Positions 49,711-58,970 are shown, numbered from the stretch's first letter. The stretch is DNA of 64,000 nt from Nocardia jiangxiensis NBRC 101359 (GCF_000308615.1 NZ_BAGB01000047.1:248001-312000); one strand, 5' to 3'. The notes: generated by a model not told the origin, from the sequence alone. Translations and numbers: made by a program.

Positions 49711-51024
49711 GTGCAAGAACATAATTCGCGACTACGCCGGTTCGCCGCGTGCACCGTCGCCGCCGTGGCCGTCGCGGCCGGATCCTGTGTCACCGGCGCG
49801 GTGGCCGCCGATGCCGCACCGGTCAGCGCTTTCTACACCCCGCCCGCTCGGCTGCCCGCGCAGCCGGGATCGGTCGTGAAGTCCGAGCCGATGCCGATCT
49901 TCGCGACGCTGCCGGGCGGCGGCGGGCAGTGGCCGGTGGCCGCGCAACGCGTGATGTACACCTCGCGCACCCAGGACGACGCGCCGGTCGCGGTCAGCGG
50001 CACGTACATCGAACCGACGCGGCCGTGGCAGAGCGGCGGCCCGCGTCCGACGGTGGTGATCGCGCCGGGCACGGTCGGGCAGGGCACCCAGTGCGCGCCC
50101 TCGATCGCGTTCTCCACCGGGTTCGTCGTCAGCACCGACCCGCTGTCGATGTCGCCGAACCAGGAGGCGATCGCCGCCGCGGCGTGGAGTTCGATGGGTG
50201 CGCGCGTCCTGGTCACCGATTACATCGGCCTGGGCACGCCCGGGATCCACACCTACGTGAACCGCGTCGAGGAGGCGCACGCGGTGCTCGACGGCGCGCG
50301 GGCCGCGAACCGGCTCGGCGGTGTTCCCGACAGCGCTCCCCTGGTCTTGTGGGGCTACTCCCAGGGCGGCGGCGCGACCGCGGCGGCCGCGGAGCTGCAG
50401 CCCGGTTACGCACCCGATCTGAATCTGAAGGGCACCTGGGCGGGCGCCCCGCCCGCGGATCTGGCCAAGGTGCTCGGGCAGGTCGACGGGACGCTGATCA
50501 GCGGCGTGATCGGCTTCGCCATCAACGGATTCGTCGCCCGGAACCCGCAGCTGCGCACCGCACTGGACGCCGCGGCCACACCGCAGGGCCGCGCGGTGCT
50601 CGACGGCCTGGCCGCCGAATGCATCGGCGACGTCATCGTGAAGCAGCGGTTCATGCGCACGAGTGCGCTCACCGTGGACCACCGCTCGATGCTGGATCAC
50701 CTCAACGCCATCCCCGAGGCCGTGCAGGTGCTGAACGAGCAGCGCATCGGCACGCTGCGCCCGAGTTCTCCGGTGCTGATCACCAGCGGCCGCAACGACG
50801 ACACGGTGCCGTACGGCCAGGCCCGCCGTCTCGCCTCCGACTGGTGCGCCAAGGGCGCCACGGTCACCTTCCGCACCAACGATCTGCCGCCCATCCTGCC
50901 CGGCGCCACCCTGCCCAACCACTTCGGCCCCGAGCTGATCGACGGTTACGGCACCAACAACGCGATCGGCTATCTGGTCGACCGCTTGGACGGAAAGCCC
51001 GTCTCCGGCTGCACGATCGACTGA
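49711..51024 (+). CDS. Secreted lipase (LIP family)
   Basis: A 437-residue exported alpha/beta hydrolase of the secretory lipase (LIP) family. A Sec signal peptide covers about residues 1-36 (ending ...AVAADAAP). The nucleophile motif WGYSQGGGAT is near residue 215; the catalytic acid lies in SGRNDDTVPYGQARRLA (about 355) and His in LPNHFGPEL (about 405). GTG start after AGAGGGG. It probably releases fatty acids from extracellular triacylglycerols or sterol esters, fitting the neighbouring sterol oxidase. A hairpin follows. Confidence 0.92.
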   Translation: MQEHNSRLRRFAACTVAAVAVAAGSCVTGAVAADAAPVSAFYTPPARLPAQPGSVVKSEPMPIFATLPGGGGQWPVAAQRVMYTSRTQDDAPVAVSGTYIEPTRPWQSGGPRPTVVIAPGTVGQGTQCAPSIAFSTGFVVSTDPLSMSPNQEAIAAAAWSSMGARVLVTDYIGLGTPGIHTYVNRVEEAHAVLDGARAANRLGGVPDSAPLVLWGYSQGGGATAAAAELQPGYAPDLNLKGTWAGAPPADLAKVLGQVDGTLISGVIGFAINGFVARNPQLRTALDAAATPQGRAVLDGLAAECIGDVIVKQRFMRTSALTVDHRSMLDHLNAIPEAVQVLNEQRIGTLRPSSPVLITSGRNDDTVPYGQARRLASDWCAKGATVTFRTNDLPPILPGATLPNHFGPELIDGYGTNNAIGYLVDRLDGKPVSGCTID

Positions 51025-51046
51025 TCGGCTCACCGATCCCGGCTCA

Positions 51047-51088
51047 GGCCAGGAGTATTCGCCACCACCACGGCCAATACTCCTGGCC
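51047..51088 (+). terminator. Terminator after the lipase gene
   Basis: Perfect 13-base arms GGCCAGGAGTATT and AATACTCCTGGCC enclose 16 bases; a short CTTTTC tract follows. It separates the lipase from the hydrogenase operon. Confidence 0.85.
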
Positions 51089-51305
51089 GCCGGGCTTTTC
51101 CGTCGAACCACACCTCCAGCGGGTTCCCGCAGGCAGTGGCAACATCACAGCAATCGCAATGCTGCGGTCCGGTCGGCAATGTCGATCCACCATGGCCGAC
51201 CGCCCCGGAGGCATCTCCATACCTGTTCCGTGGCGACTGCGCGGAGGTATGCTCGGTGCGTCGGCGTTCCGAAATCGATAGGTATCCGAGGAATCGAGAT
51301 ATCTC

Positions 51306-51680
51306 ATGCACGAGCTGGCAATCGCACAGGGAATCATCGGCGGAGCATGTGAGCATGCGGCGGGCCGACGGATATTTCGCGTGACCGTCGCGGTAGGAAC
51401 GCTCTGCGCGGTGGTGCCGGACGCGCTGCGGTTCTGTTTCGAACTGGCGGCCGAGGGCACCCTCGCCGAGGGTGCCGAGCTGATCATCGAGCAGGTCCCC
51501 GCCCGGGGACACTGCCATCGATGCGAGCGCGATTTCACCCTGCACGAGCCGATCCCCCTGTGCGACTGCGGAAGTGCGGATGTCGACATCAGCGCGGGCA
51601 CAGACCTGCGAATCCGTTCGATGGAGGTGAGCGATCCATGTGCGCTACCTGCGGATGCGGCCGCGACAGCACGGCGGTGA
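51306..51680 (+). CDS. hypA: Hydrogenase nickel chaperone HypA
   Basis: A 124-residue HypA. The N-terminal MHELAIAQGII provides the nickel-binding His2, and the zinc site is seen as CHRC (about residues 71-74) and CDC (about 91-93), the latter shorter than the usual CxxC. It delivers nickel with HypB to the hydrogenase large subunit. It heads the hydrogenase operon and overlaps hypB by 43 bases. Confidence 0.93.
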   Translation: MHELAIAQGIIGGACEHAAGRRIFRVTVAVGTLCAVVPDALRFCFELAAEGTLAEGAELIIEQVPARGHCHRCERDFTLHEPIPLCDCGSADVDISAGTDLRIRSMEVSDPCALPADAAATARR

Positions 51681-52435
51681 TCACCGAACCGCACGTACAC
51701 GAGCACGAACACGACCATCCGCACCACCACGAGCACGATCATCCGGCAACCGAGACGGTGATCCTGGAACAGCAGGTACTCGCGAAGAACGACCAACTGG
51801 CACAGCGCAATCGACAGTGGTTCGCCGACCGCGACATCCTGGCGCTGAACCTGACCAGCTCGCCCGGCGCGGGTAAGACCACGCTGCTCGAGCGAACCAT
51901 CCGCGAATGCCCGGACCTCCCGATCGGGGTCATCGAGGGCGATCAGGAGACCCTGCTGGACGCCCGGCGGATCGAGTCCACGGGCTGCCCGGTCGTACAG
52001 CTCAACACCGGCGCGGGCTGCCATCTGGACGCCGAGATGACCCGGAACGCACTGGAGGCGCTGAACCCGCCGGAGCGCGGCGTCGTCTTCATCGAGAACG
52101 TCGGAAATCTGGTGTGCCCGGCGCTGTTCGACCTCGGTGAGCAGGCCAAGGTCGTCATCGTCTCGGTCACCGAGGGGACGGACAAACCGCTGAAGTATCC
52201 GCACATGTTCGCCGCGGCCGAACTGGTGTTGATCAACAAGATCGACCTGCTGCCGTATGTCGATTTCGACCTCGACCAGTGTGTGCGCTACGCCCGCACG
52301 ACCAATCCGGGTGTCGAACTGCTGGCGCTGTCGGCCACGACGGGCGAAGGATTCGGCGACTGGTACGAGTGGCTCGCCGACAGGCGCCGTTCCACCCTCG
52401 GGCGAGCCATTGAGGTTACTACCCAGCAAGCCTAA
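51638..52435 (+). CDS. hypB: Hydrogenase nickel-insertion GTPase HypB
   Basis: A 265-residue SIMIBI GTPase. It begins MCATCGCG, the high-affinity nickel motif, followed by a His-rich stretch of about 18 residues (nickel storage). The P-loop SSPGAGKTTLLE is near residue 75, EGDQET near 102, and NKIDLL (G4) near 208. The ATG at 51638 follows GGAGGTGA by seven bases, inside the end of hypA. It couples GTP hydrolysis to nickel insertion. Confidence 0.95.
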   Translation: MCATCGCGRDSTAVITEPHVHEHEHDHPHHHEHDHPATETVILEQQVLAKNDQLAQRNRQWFADRDILALNLTSSPGAGKTTLLERTIRECPDLPIGVIEGDQETLLDARRIESTGCPVVQLNTGAGCHLDAEMTRNALEALNPPERGVVFIENVGNLVCPALFDLGEQAKVVIVSVTEGTDKPLKYPHMFAAAELVLINKIDLLPYVDFDLDQCVRYARTTNPGVELLALSATTGEGFGDWYEWLADRRRSTLGRAIEVTTQQA

Positions 52436-52440
52436 ACTTA

Positions 52441-52456
52441 TGTGGCCTGCATCACA
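52441..52456. promoter_or_regulatory. CRP/GlxR-like site before hhyS
   Basis: TGTGGCCTGCATCACA matches the CRP-family consensus TGTGA-N6-TCACA with one mismatch. It lies in the only sizeable gap of the operon (95 bases between hypB and hhyS), so a second, cAMP-responsive promoter is possible. Confidence 0.5.
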
Positions 52457-52530
52457 GGTTGAGACAGTGCAGATTGAGACGGCTTCGAGCCGGATCGGCC
52501 AGCCCCGCCCGGCTCGGGAAGGTGGCGCTC

Positions 52531-53586
52531 ATGCCCACGAAGGAAGCAGTCGAGGCCGAAGAAACGTTGATACACGTGCTGTGGATCAACGCCGGCCTGA
52601 GCTGCGACGGCGATTCGGTGGCGTTGACTGCCGCCACCCAGCCCAGCGTCGAGGAGATCGCTCTCGGAGCGCTCCCCGGTCTGCCGAAGATCGCCGTACA
52701 TTGGCCGCTGATCGATTTCGAATGCGGCCCGGCCGGCGGAGCCGACGATTTCCTCGAATGGTTCTTCAAGGCCGATCGCGGTGAACTCGATCCGTTCGTG
52801 CTCGTCGTCGAGGGATCCATTCCGAACGAGCAGATCAACGGTGACGGCTATTGGTGCGGTTTCGGGAACAATCCCGCGACGAACCAGCCGATAACCACCA
52901 GTGAATGGCTCGATCGCCTGACGCCGAAGGCCACCGCAGTGGTGGCGGTCGGCACCTGCGCGACCTACGGCGGAATTCACGCCATGGCCGGTAATCCGAC
53001 CGGCGCGATGGGCGTTCCGGACTATCTCGGCTGGGACTGGAAGTCCAAGGCCGGTATTCCGATCGTCTGCGTGCCCGGCTGCCCGATCCAACCCGACAAT
53101 CTGTCCGAGACGCTGACCTATCTGCTCTACATGGCCACCGGACAGGCGCCGATGATTCCGCTCGACGAAGCCCTGCGTCCCAAATGGCTCTTCGGCGCGA
53201 CGGTCCACGAGGGCTGTGACCGCGCCGGATACTACGAGGAGGGCGACTTCGCCAACGAGTACGGATCGCCGAAATGCATCGTGAAACTGGGATGCTGGGG
53301 TCCGGTCGTCAAATGCAATGTGCCCAAACGCGGTTGGCTCAACGGCGTGGGCGGGTGTCCCAATGTCGGCGGCATCTGCATCGGCTGCACGATGCCGGGA
53401 TTCCCGGACATGTTCATGCCGTTCATGGACGAACCGCCGGGCGCGAGAATCTCGTCCACGGCATCGGGGCTGTACGGCTCGGTGATCCGCAGCCTGCGGC
53501 ACATCACCGATCGCACGGTCGACAAGGAGCCGCACTGGCGGCACCGGGGAGAGAAATTGGAGACAGGGGCCACTCGCACCTGGTAG
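52531..53586 (+). CDS. hhyS: [NiFe]-hydrogenase small subunit, group 1h (actinobacterial high-affinity type)
   Basis: A 351-residue electron-transfer subunit with three iron-sulfur clusters. The proximal site starts WINAGLSCDGDS, where Cys25 is followed at +3 by Asp28 instead of Cys, the 3-Cys 1-Asp signature described for group 1h (formerly group 5) hydrogenases. Further ligands are in VGTCATYGG, PGCPIQPDN, VHEGCDRAG ... SPKCIVKLGC and GGCPNVGGICIGC. There is no Tat signal peptide, also typical of the group. ATG follows GGAAGGTGG. Partner of hhyL, 13 bases downstream. Confidence 0.95.
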   Translation: MPTKEAVEAEETLIHVLWINAGLSCDGDSVALTAATQPSVEEIALGALPGLPKIAVHWPLIDFECGPAGGADDFLEWFFKADRGELDPFVLVVEGSIPNEQINGDGYWCGFGNNPATNQPITTSEWLDRLTPKATAVVAVGTCATYGGIHAMAGNPTGAMGVPDYLGWDWKSKAGIPIVCVPGCPIQPDNLSETLTYLLYMATGQAPMIPLDEALRPKWLFGATVHEGCDRAGYYEEGDFANEYGSPKCIVKLGCWGPVVKCNVPKRGWLNGVGGCPNVGGICIGCTMPGFPDMFMPFMDEPPGARISSTASGLYGSVIRSLRHITDRTVDKEPHWRHRGEKLETGATRTW

Positions 53587-53599
53587 GAGGATCTCGGAG

Positions 53600-55396
53600 A
53601 TGACACAGATCATCCCGGAGGCTTCACACAAGAAGATCGACCCCGACTCGCTCGTCGAGATGGCGTGGGACCCGATCACCCGCATCGTGGGCAGCCTCGG
53701 TATCTATACGAAAATCGACTTCGAGAACCGGGAAGTGGTCGAATGTCACAGCACATCGTCCATCTTCCGCGGCTACTCGATATTCATGCGCGGCAAGGAT
53801 CCGCGCGACGCGCATTTCATCACCAGCCGCATCTGCGGTATCTGCGGTGACAACCACGCGACCTGTTCCTGCTACTGCCAGAACATGGCCTACGGGGTGA
53901 AACCGCCGCATCTGGGTGAGTGGATCGTCAATCTCGGCGAGGCCGCGGAATACATGTTCGACCACAACATCTTCCAGGAGAATCTGGTCGGCGTGGACTT
54001 CTGCGAGAAAATGGTCGCCGAGACCAATCCCAGCGTCCTGGACGCCGCCCGCAAGACCGAGGCGCCGCACGCGGCGATGCACGGTTACCGCACCATCGGT
54101 GAGATCATGGAAGCGCTCAATCCGTTCACCGGTGAGTTCTACCGGGAGGCGCTGCAGGTCAGCCGCTACACGCGAGAGATGTTCTGCCTCATGGAAGGTC
54201 GGCACGTCCATCCCTCCACGCTGTATCCCGGCGGCGTCGGAACCGTGGCAACCATCCAGCTGATGACCGACTACATGACGCGGCTGATGCGGTACGTGGA
54301 ATTCATGAAGAAGGTCGTGCCCATGCACGACGATCTGTTCGACTTCTTCTACACCGCCATCCCCGGCTACGAGAAGGTCGGGCTGCGGCGCACACTGCTG
54401 GGCTGCTGGGGTTCGTTCCAGGATCCTGAGGCGTGCAACTTCGCCTACAAGGACATGGAGAACTGGGGCCGGAAGATGTTCGTGACCCCGGGCGTCGTGG
54501 TGGACGGCAAACTGCTCACCACCTCGCTCGTCGACATCAACCTCGGTCTCCGAATCCACTTGGGCAGTTCGTATTACGAGGACTGGACCGATCAGGAGAT
54601 GTTCGTGAAGACCGATCCGCTGGGCAATCCGGTGGACCGGCGGCACCCCTGGAACCAGCACACCAACCCCAAACCGCAGAAACGCGATCTGGAGGACAAG
54701 TACAGCTGGGTGATGTCCCCGCGTTGGTTCGACGGCAAGGACCACCTCGCCCTGGATACCGGCGGCGGCCCGCTGGCTCGGCTGTGGTCCACGGCGCTGG
54801 CCGGACTGGTCGATATCGGCTACGTGCGTTCGACCGGGCACAGCGTGCAGATCAACCTGCCCAAGACCGCGTTGAAGGGGCCGGTGGAGTTCGAGTGGAA
54901 GATCCCGGCGTACGGGAGCAACACCATCGAACGCGACCGCGCCCGCACCTACTTCCAGGCATATGCGGCCGCCTGCGCACTGCACTTCGCCGAGCAGGCG
55001 CTCGCGGAGATCCGGGCGGGCCACACCAAGACCTGGGAGAAGTTCGAGGTGCCCGACGAAGGCATCGGCTGCGGTTTCACCGAGGCCGTGCGCGGCGTGC
55101 TCTCGCACCACATGGTGATCCGCGACGGCAAGATCGCGAACTACCACCCGTATCCGCCGACGCCGTGGAATGCGAGTCCGCGCGACACTTTCGGCACTCC
55201 GGGCCCCTACGAGGACGCGGTGCAGGGCCAGCCGATCTTCGAGGAGAACGACCGCGAGCATTTCAAGGGCATCGACATCATGCGCACGGTGCGCAGTTTC
55301 GATCCCTGCCTGCCCTGCGGTGTGCACATGTATCTGGGCAAGGGCAAGACGCTGGACGCCCTGCACTCTCCGACCCAGACACTGACCGGCGAATGA
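53600..55396 (+). CDS. hhyL: [NiFe]-hydrogenase large subunit, group 1h
   Basis: A 598-residue catalytic subunit. The two nickel-binding motifs are RICGICGDNHATC (Cys79, Cys82) and DPCLPCGVH (Cys570, Cys573, His576). Twenty-two residues follow His576 and would be removed by the operon protease during maturation. Enzymes of this group oxidise hydrogen at atmospheric concentration and tolerate oxygen. The ATG is preceded by AGGAGG. A GC-rich hairpin lies just after the stop. Confidence 0.96.
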   Translation: MTQIIPEASHKKIDPDSLVEMAWDPITRIVGSLGIYTKIDFENREVVECHSTSSIFRGYSIFMRGKDPRDAHFITSRICGICGDNHATCSCYCQNMAYGVKPPHLGEWIVNLGEAAEYMFDHNIFQENLVGVDFCEKMVAETNPSVLDAARKTEAPHAAMHGYRTIGEIMEALNPFTGEFYREALQVSRYTREMFCLMEGRHVHPSTLYPGGVGTVATIQLMTDYMTRLMRYVEFMKKVVPMHDDLFDFFYTAIPGYEKVGLRRTLLGCWGSFQDPEACNFAYKDMENWGRKMFVTPGVVVDGKLLTTSLVDINLGLRIHLGSSYYEDWTDQEMFVKTDPLGNPVDRRHPWNQHTNPKPQKRDLEDKYSWVMSPRWFDGKDHLALDTGGGPLARLWSTALAGLVDIGYVRSTGHSVQINLPKTALKGPVEFEWKIPAYGSNTIERDRARTYFQAYAAACALHFAEQALAEIRAGHTKTWEKFEVPDEGIGCGFTEAVRGVLSHHMVIRDGKIANYHPYPPTPWNASPRDTFGTPGPYEDAVQGQPIFEENDREHFKGIDIMRTVRSFDPCLPCGVHMYLGKGKTLDALHSPTQTLTGE

Positions 55397-55397
55397 T

Positions 55398-55423
55398 GCC
55401 CGGCCCGGTCGTACCGGCCGGGC
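55398..55423. promoter_or_regulatory. Intercistronic GC hairpin after hhyL
   Basis: Arms GCCCGGCCCGGT and ACCGGCCGGGC pair with a single bulged C around a three-base loop. It could stabilise the upstream hhySL mRNA or reduce read-through, giving more structural subunits than accessory proteins. Confidence 0.55.
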
Positions 55424-55439
55424 CTCGGTGAAGGAGGCG

Positions 55440-56345
55440 ATGCTCACGCGCTCCGAGGACAACGACCCCGACGTAGCGGTCGACGACGACCGGTGGCGCG
55501 GTGTGGGCGATCGAATCGAGAGCCTGCTCGACGCCGCGTCCGCGCACGGCACGGTGGCCCGCGAACGAGCCGAGGCGCTCGTCGGCGAGGTCGTGGATCT
55601 GTACGGCGCCGGACTGCGGCGCATCGTCGAGGAACTCGACGACGCCGCGGTGCGGCGCCTGGCCCAGGACGATCTGGTGGCCAGCCTGCTGCTGGTGCAC
55701 GGTCTGCATCCGCAGGACGTGCGGACCCGGGTCGCGGCCGGACTCGACAGTGTGCGCCCGTATCTGGGCTCGCACGGCGGCGACGTGCGGCTGCTCGAGA
55801 TCACCGGCGAGGGCGTGGTCCGGCTCGAGCTGACGGGCAGCTGTCGCAGCTGCCCGTCATCGACGGTGACCTTGGAGCTGGCCGTGGAGGATGCGGTGCG
55901 CGCGGCCGCGCCGGAGGTCACCGCGATCGAGGCGGTCGCGGCCGAGCCGGCGGCCCAGGCCGCCGTCATCGCCCCGGACACGCTGTTCTCCCATGTGCGA
56001 TCGGGCGGAAACTGGGTCGCCGCACCGGAACTGGAGGATCTCGCCCCCGGCGAGGTCGGCGGATTCGAGCTGGCCGGGATCACGCTGCTGGCCTGCCGGG
56101 TCGGCGAGAACGTCTACGTCTACCGCGACTCGTGCGCGGCATGCAGCCGCTCCCTGGCGGGCGCGGCGCTGCACCGCGAACTCGGATCCGGTGATCCGGT
56201 GTTGCGCTGTCCGAGTTGCCGCGCCCACTTCGACGTCGTGCACGCCGGGGACCGGCTCGACGGCGACGGCCATCTGGAGCCCTTCCCGGTGCTGGTGCGC
56301 TCCGGGGAGCTGTCGGTCGCGGTGCCCGCGGGGGTGGCCGGATGA
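55440..56345 (+). CDS. NifU-like/Rieske-like fusion protein of the hydrogenase operon
   Basis: A 301-residue two-domain protein. The first part holds a NifU C-terminal domain (RPYLGSHGGDVRLLEI then GSCRSCPSSTVTLELAVEDA, about residues 102-148) that can carry a [4Fe-4S] cluster. The second part has Rieske-fold features but with Cys replacing the His ligands: DSCAACSRSL near 232 and RCPSCRAHFDV near 258. It could bind an all-Cys cluster or zinc. It is a candidate electron carrier or cluster-assembly factor for HhyS. Start ATG 55440, or GTG 55428. It overlaps the next gene by four bases. Confidence 0.82.
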   Translation: MLTRSEDNDPDVAVDDDRWRGVGDRIESLLDAASAHGTVARERAEALVGEVVDLYGAGLRRIVEELDDAAVRRLAQDDLVASLLLVHGLHPQDVRTRVAAGLDSVRPYLGSHGGDVRLLEITGEGVVRLELTGSCRSCPSSTVTLELAVEDAVRAAAPEVTAIEAVAAEPAAQAAVIAPDTLFSHVRSGGNWVAAPELEDLAPGEVGGFELAGITLLACRVGENVYVYRDSCAACSRSLAGAALHRELGSGDPVLRCPSCRAHFDVVHAGDRLDGDGHLEPFPVLVRSGELSVAVPAGVAG

Positions 56346-56995
56346 ATCCGACGATACGGGCCCTGCGGCGGATCTCGGCCGATCGGCCACCTACCCCGGC
56401 CCCCGGCGAGCGGTGCGAGATGTGCGCGGAAGCCATCGCCGAGGAACATCAGCACGTCGTCGATGTCGAAGCGCGGCAACTGATGTGCGTATGCCGCGGC
56501 TGCTATCTGCTGTTCACCGATCGCCGCGCGGCACTGCGTTTCCGGGCCGTGCCGCAGCGGTACCTGTCGTTCCCGGACTTCACCCTGAGCCTGCCGGAGT
56601 GGGACGGGCTCGAGATTCCGGTGGGCCTGGCCTTCTTCTTCCGCAACTCGGCCGCGGACCGCACCGTCGCACTGTATCCCGGACCGGCCGGCGCGACCGA
56701 ATCCGAGCTGCCGCTGCGTGATTGGCAGCGGTTCGTCGACCAGCACGGCGAATTCGCCGATCTCGCGGACGATGTGGAGGCGCTGTTGATCCGGGTGCCC
56801 GATCGCGATGCCGCGGCAGCGCAGTGCCTGCTGCTGCCGATCGACGCGTGCTACGAGTTCGTCGGACGAATCCGCCTGCTGTGGCACGGTTTCGACGGCG
56901 GTTCGGCGGTGCACCGCTACGTGGACGACTTCTTCGCCACGATGTCGGCCAAGGCTCGCCCGGCCGATGTGACCGGATCCCGGGAGGCCCCGTGA
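56342..56995 (+). CDS. Hydrogenase-operon protein (DUF5947-like)
   Basis: A 217-residue soluble protein with a zinc-ribbon-like N-terminal region: RCEMCAEAI near residue 25 and MCVCRGCYLLFTD near 50. The remainder is alpha/beta with the LLPIDACYEFVGRIR segment. It resembles the family I know as DUF5947, found in actinobacterial hydrogenase operons; its role is unknown. It overlaps both neighbours by four bases, so it is made with them. Confidence 0.75.
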   Translation: MNPTIRALRRISADRPPTPAPGERCEMCAEAIAEEHQHVVDVEARQLMCVCRGCYLLFTDRRAALRFRAVPQRYLSFPDFTLSLPEWDGLEIPVGLAFFFRNSAADRTVALYPGPAGATESELPLRDWQRFVDQHGEFADLADDVEALLIRVPDRDAAAAQCLLLPIDACYEFVGRIRLLWHGFDGGSAVHRYVDDFFATMSAKARPADVTGSREAP

Positions 56996-57639
56996 GCCCG
57001 GCCTATTCCACGACGTTCGCGGTGCTGGACATCCGCCCCGAACCGTATGCGGTGACCCCGATCCTGTCCGCGCGGGTCGGCATCGCCTCGGTGGGCGACG
57101 AACCCGTGCACGCGATCGCCCTGCGCGCCCAGGTGCGGATCGAGCCCGGACGGCGCGGTTACACCGACGCCGAGAGCGCCGGGCTGCTGGATCTGTTCGG
57201 ACCGCGCGAGCGGTGGGCGCAGACGCAGCGGTCCTTCCTCTGGATGCACTGCGCGACGACGATTCCGGGATTCACCGGCGGTTCGGAGGTGGACCTGCCG
57301 ATGTCGTGCACCTACGACTTCGAGGTCGCCGGATCGAAATATCTGCACGCCCTGCAGGAGGGCACGATTCCGTTGCAGTTCCTGTTCAGCGGCACGGTGT
57401 TCATCAGGGGCAGTACGGGTTTCGCGGTTCAGCAGATCCCGTGGGATCGCGAGGACCGCTACGAGATGCCGGTCACGGTGTGGCGCGAACTGATGGCGGC
57501 GCACTTCCCCCATGCGGGCTGGGTCCGCCTGCGCGAGGACACCATGACCGCACTCACCGCGTTCAAGGCTCAGCACGGCATGCTCGGCTTCGACGACACC
57601 GTCGCGCAATTGCTCGCCACGGCCGAGGAGTCGGCATGA
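56992..57639 (+). CDS. Hydrogenase-operon protein (DUF6084-like)
   Basis: A 215-residue, beta-rich soluble protein starting MSPAYSTTFAVLDIRPEPY, with FGPRERWAQTQRSFLWMH and IPLQFLFSGTVF segments. It resembles the family I know as DUF6084, conserved next to group 1h hydrogenases. There are no cofactor motifs. GTG start after GGGAGG, overlapping the previous stop by four bases. Assembly factor or structural partner is possible. Confidence 0.75.
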   Translation: MSPAYSTTFAVLDIRPEPYAVTPILSARVGIASVGDEPVHAIALRAQVRIEPGRRGYTDAESAGLLDLFGPRERWAQTQRSFLWMHCATTIPGFTGGSEVDLPMSCTYDFEVAGSKYLHALQEGTIPLQFLFSGTVFIRGSTGFAVQQIPWDREDRYEMPVTVWRELMAAHFPHAGWVRLREDTMTALTAFKAQHGMLGFDDTVAQLLATAEESA

Positions 57640-58970
57640 ATAGGTCGGGGCCGGCAGCGCGGGCACGTGCCCGCGCGGTGGCCGACGCGGTGCTCTACGA
57701 GGGATATCTGCTGTATCCGTACCGCGCCGATGCGCGAAAGAACCGCTCCCGCTGGCAGTTCGGCGTTCTCGGCCCGGTCGGCGCGGGCGCGGACGGGTTC
57801 GGCGAGGACAGCGAGATCAGCGGGCAAGCGGTGCTCGAGTTGACCGGTGCGTGCTCGCTGCGAATCACCGTGCGGTTCCTGCAACTTCAGCATCGCGGCA
57901 TCCGCGATGCCGCCGACGAACCCGTCGCGGAACTGACCGTCGCCGGGCGGACCTGGCTGGATTGGGACGAGGCGGTCGAACGAGAATTCGCCCTGGATCC
58001 CCATGCGCCCGTGGCGATCACCGCGCCTATCGAGATCCCCGGCGGCGTCGAGGTCGAACGGCTCGGCGACCCGGCGGGCGATCCCGAGGGCTCGGTCGTG
58101 CGCACCCGGTGCGGGCTGGCCGGACAGTTCGAACTGGCCGTCGAACCGGACGAGGGATATCTGCGCCTGACCATGACCGTGCGCAACACCGGGGAGCCCG
58201 CCACGGACCAGCGCGACGCCATCACCCGATCGCTGATCGGCGCTCACATCATCGCCGAAGCCGAAGGGGCGCAGTTCATTTCGCTGCTTGAGCCGCCACC
58301 GGACGCCGAAGCGGCCGTGGGCCGCTGCACGCACCACCGCTGCTTCCCGGTGCTGGCCGGACCGCCCGGTGACCACAGTCTGCTGCTGGTCTCGCCGATC
58401 ATCCTCTACGACCATCCCGAGATCGCCGAGCAGAGCCCCGAACCGCTGTTCGACTCGACCGAGATCGACGAGATCCTGACCCTGCGAGTGTTGACGATGA
58501 CCGACGCGGAGAAGGCCGCTGCGCGGGCGACCGATCCACGCGCGGCCCGCATCGTGGACCGCTGCGAGGCGATGACCGCACCGGAGCTGGCCCGGCTGCA
58601 CGGCGTCCTGCGCGACCCGCACGCCGACGAGGTCCACGCGATCCCGGAGATCCCGCCCGGCGTGGACTGGTGGGATCCCGACGCCGACGGCGCGGTCCGG
58701 CCGGAGTCGGACGCGGTGCCGATCGCCGGTGTGCTGGTGCGCCAGGGCAGCCGGGTGCGGCTGCATCCCGCGCGCCGCGCGGACATCCACGACATGTTCT
58801 TCGACGGCCGTGACGCGCGGGTCACCTCGGTGCACGCCGACGTGGACGGACGCACCCACGTGGGCGTGGTCATCCTCGACGACCCGGGCGCCGACCTGCA
58901 CGAATGGTACGGGCGCTACCTGTATTTCGAGCCGGACGAACTGGAACCGCTGGAGAGACCGGACAAATGA
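57636..58970 (+). CDS. Large conserved hydrogenase-operon protein of unknown function
   Basis: A 444-residue soluble protein. Its N-terminal LYEGYLLYPYRADARKNRSRWQFGVLGP motif is distinctive, followed by beta-strand-rich repeats and a CTHHRCFPVLAG segment with possible metal ligands near residue 230, then an acidic helical part and a C-terminal barrel-like domain (LVRQGSRVRLHPARRADIHDMF near 365). Homologues accompany group 1h hydrogenases in actinobacteria; no activity is known. It overlaps genes on both sides by four bases. Confidence 0.75.
   Translation: MNRSGPAARARARAVADAVLYEGYLLYPYRADARKNRSRWQFGVLGPVGAGADGFGEDSEISGQAVLELTGACSLRITVRFLQLQHRGIRDAADEPVAELTVAGRTWLDWDEAVEREFALDPHAPVAITAPIEIPGGVEVERLGDPAGDPEGSVVRTRCGLAGQFELAVEPDEGYLRLTMTVRNTGEPATDQRDAITRSLIGAHIIAEAEGAQFISLLEPPPDAEAAVGRCTHHRCFPVLAGPPGDHSLLLVSPIILYDHPEIAEQSPEPLFDSTEIDEILTLRVLTMTDAEKAAARATDPRAARIVDRCEAMTAPELARLHGVLRDPHADEVHAIPEIPPGVDWWDPDADGAVRPESDAVPIAGVLVRQGSRVRLHPARRADIHDMFFDGRDARVTSVHADVDGRTHVGVVILDDPGADLHEWYGRYLYFEPDELEPLERPDK

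Noticed and set aside
53624..56083. An 819-codon leftward open frame
   Set aside because: Antisense to hhyL and the NifU/Rieske gene, with low-complexity Arg/Ser start and no domain.
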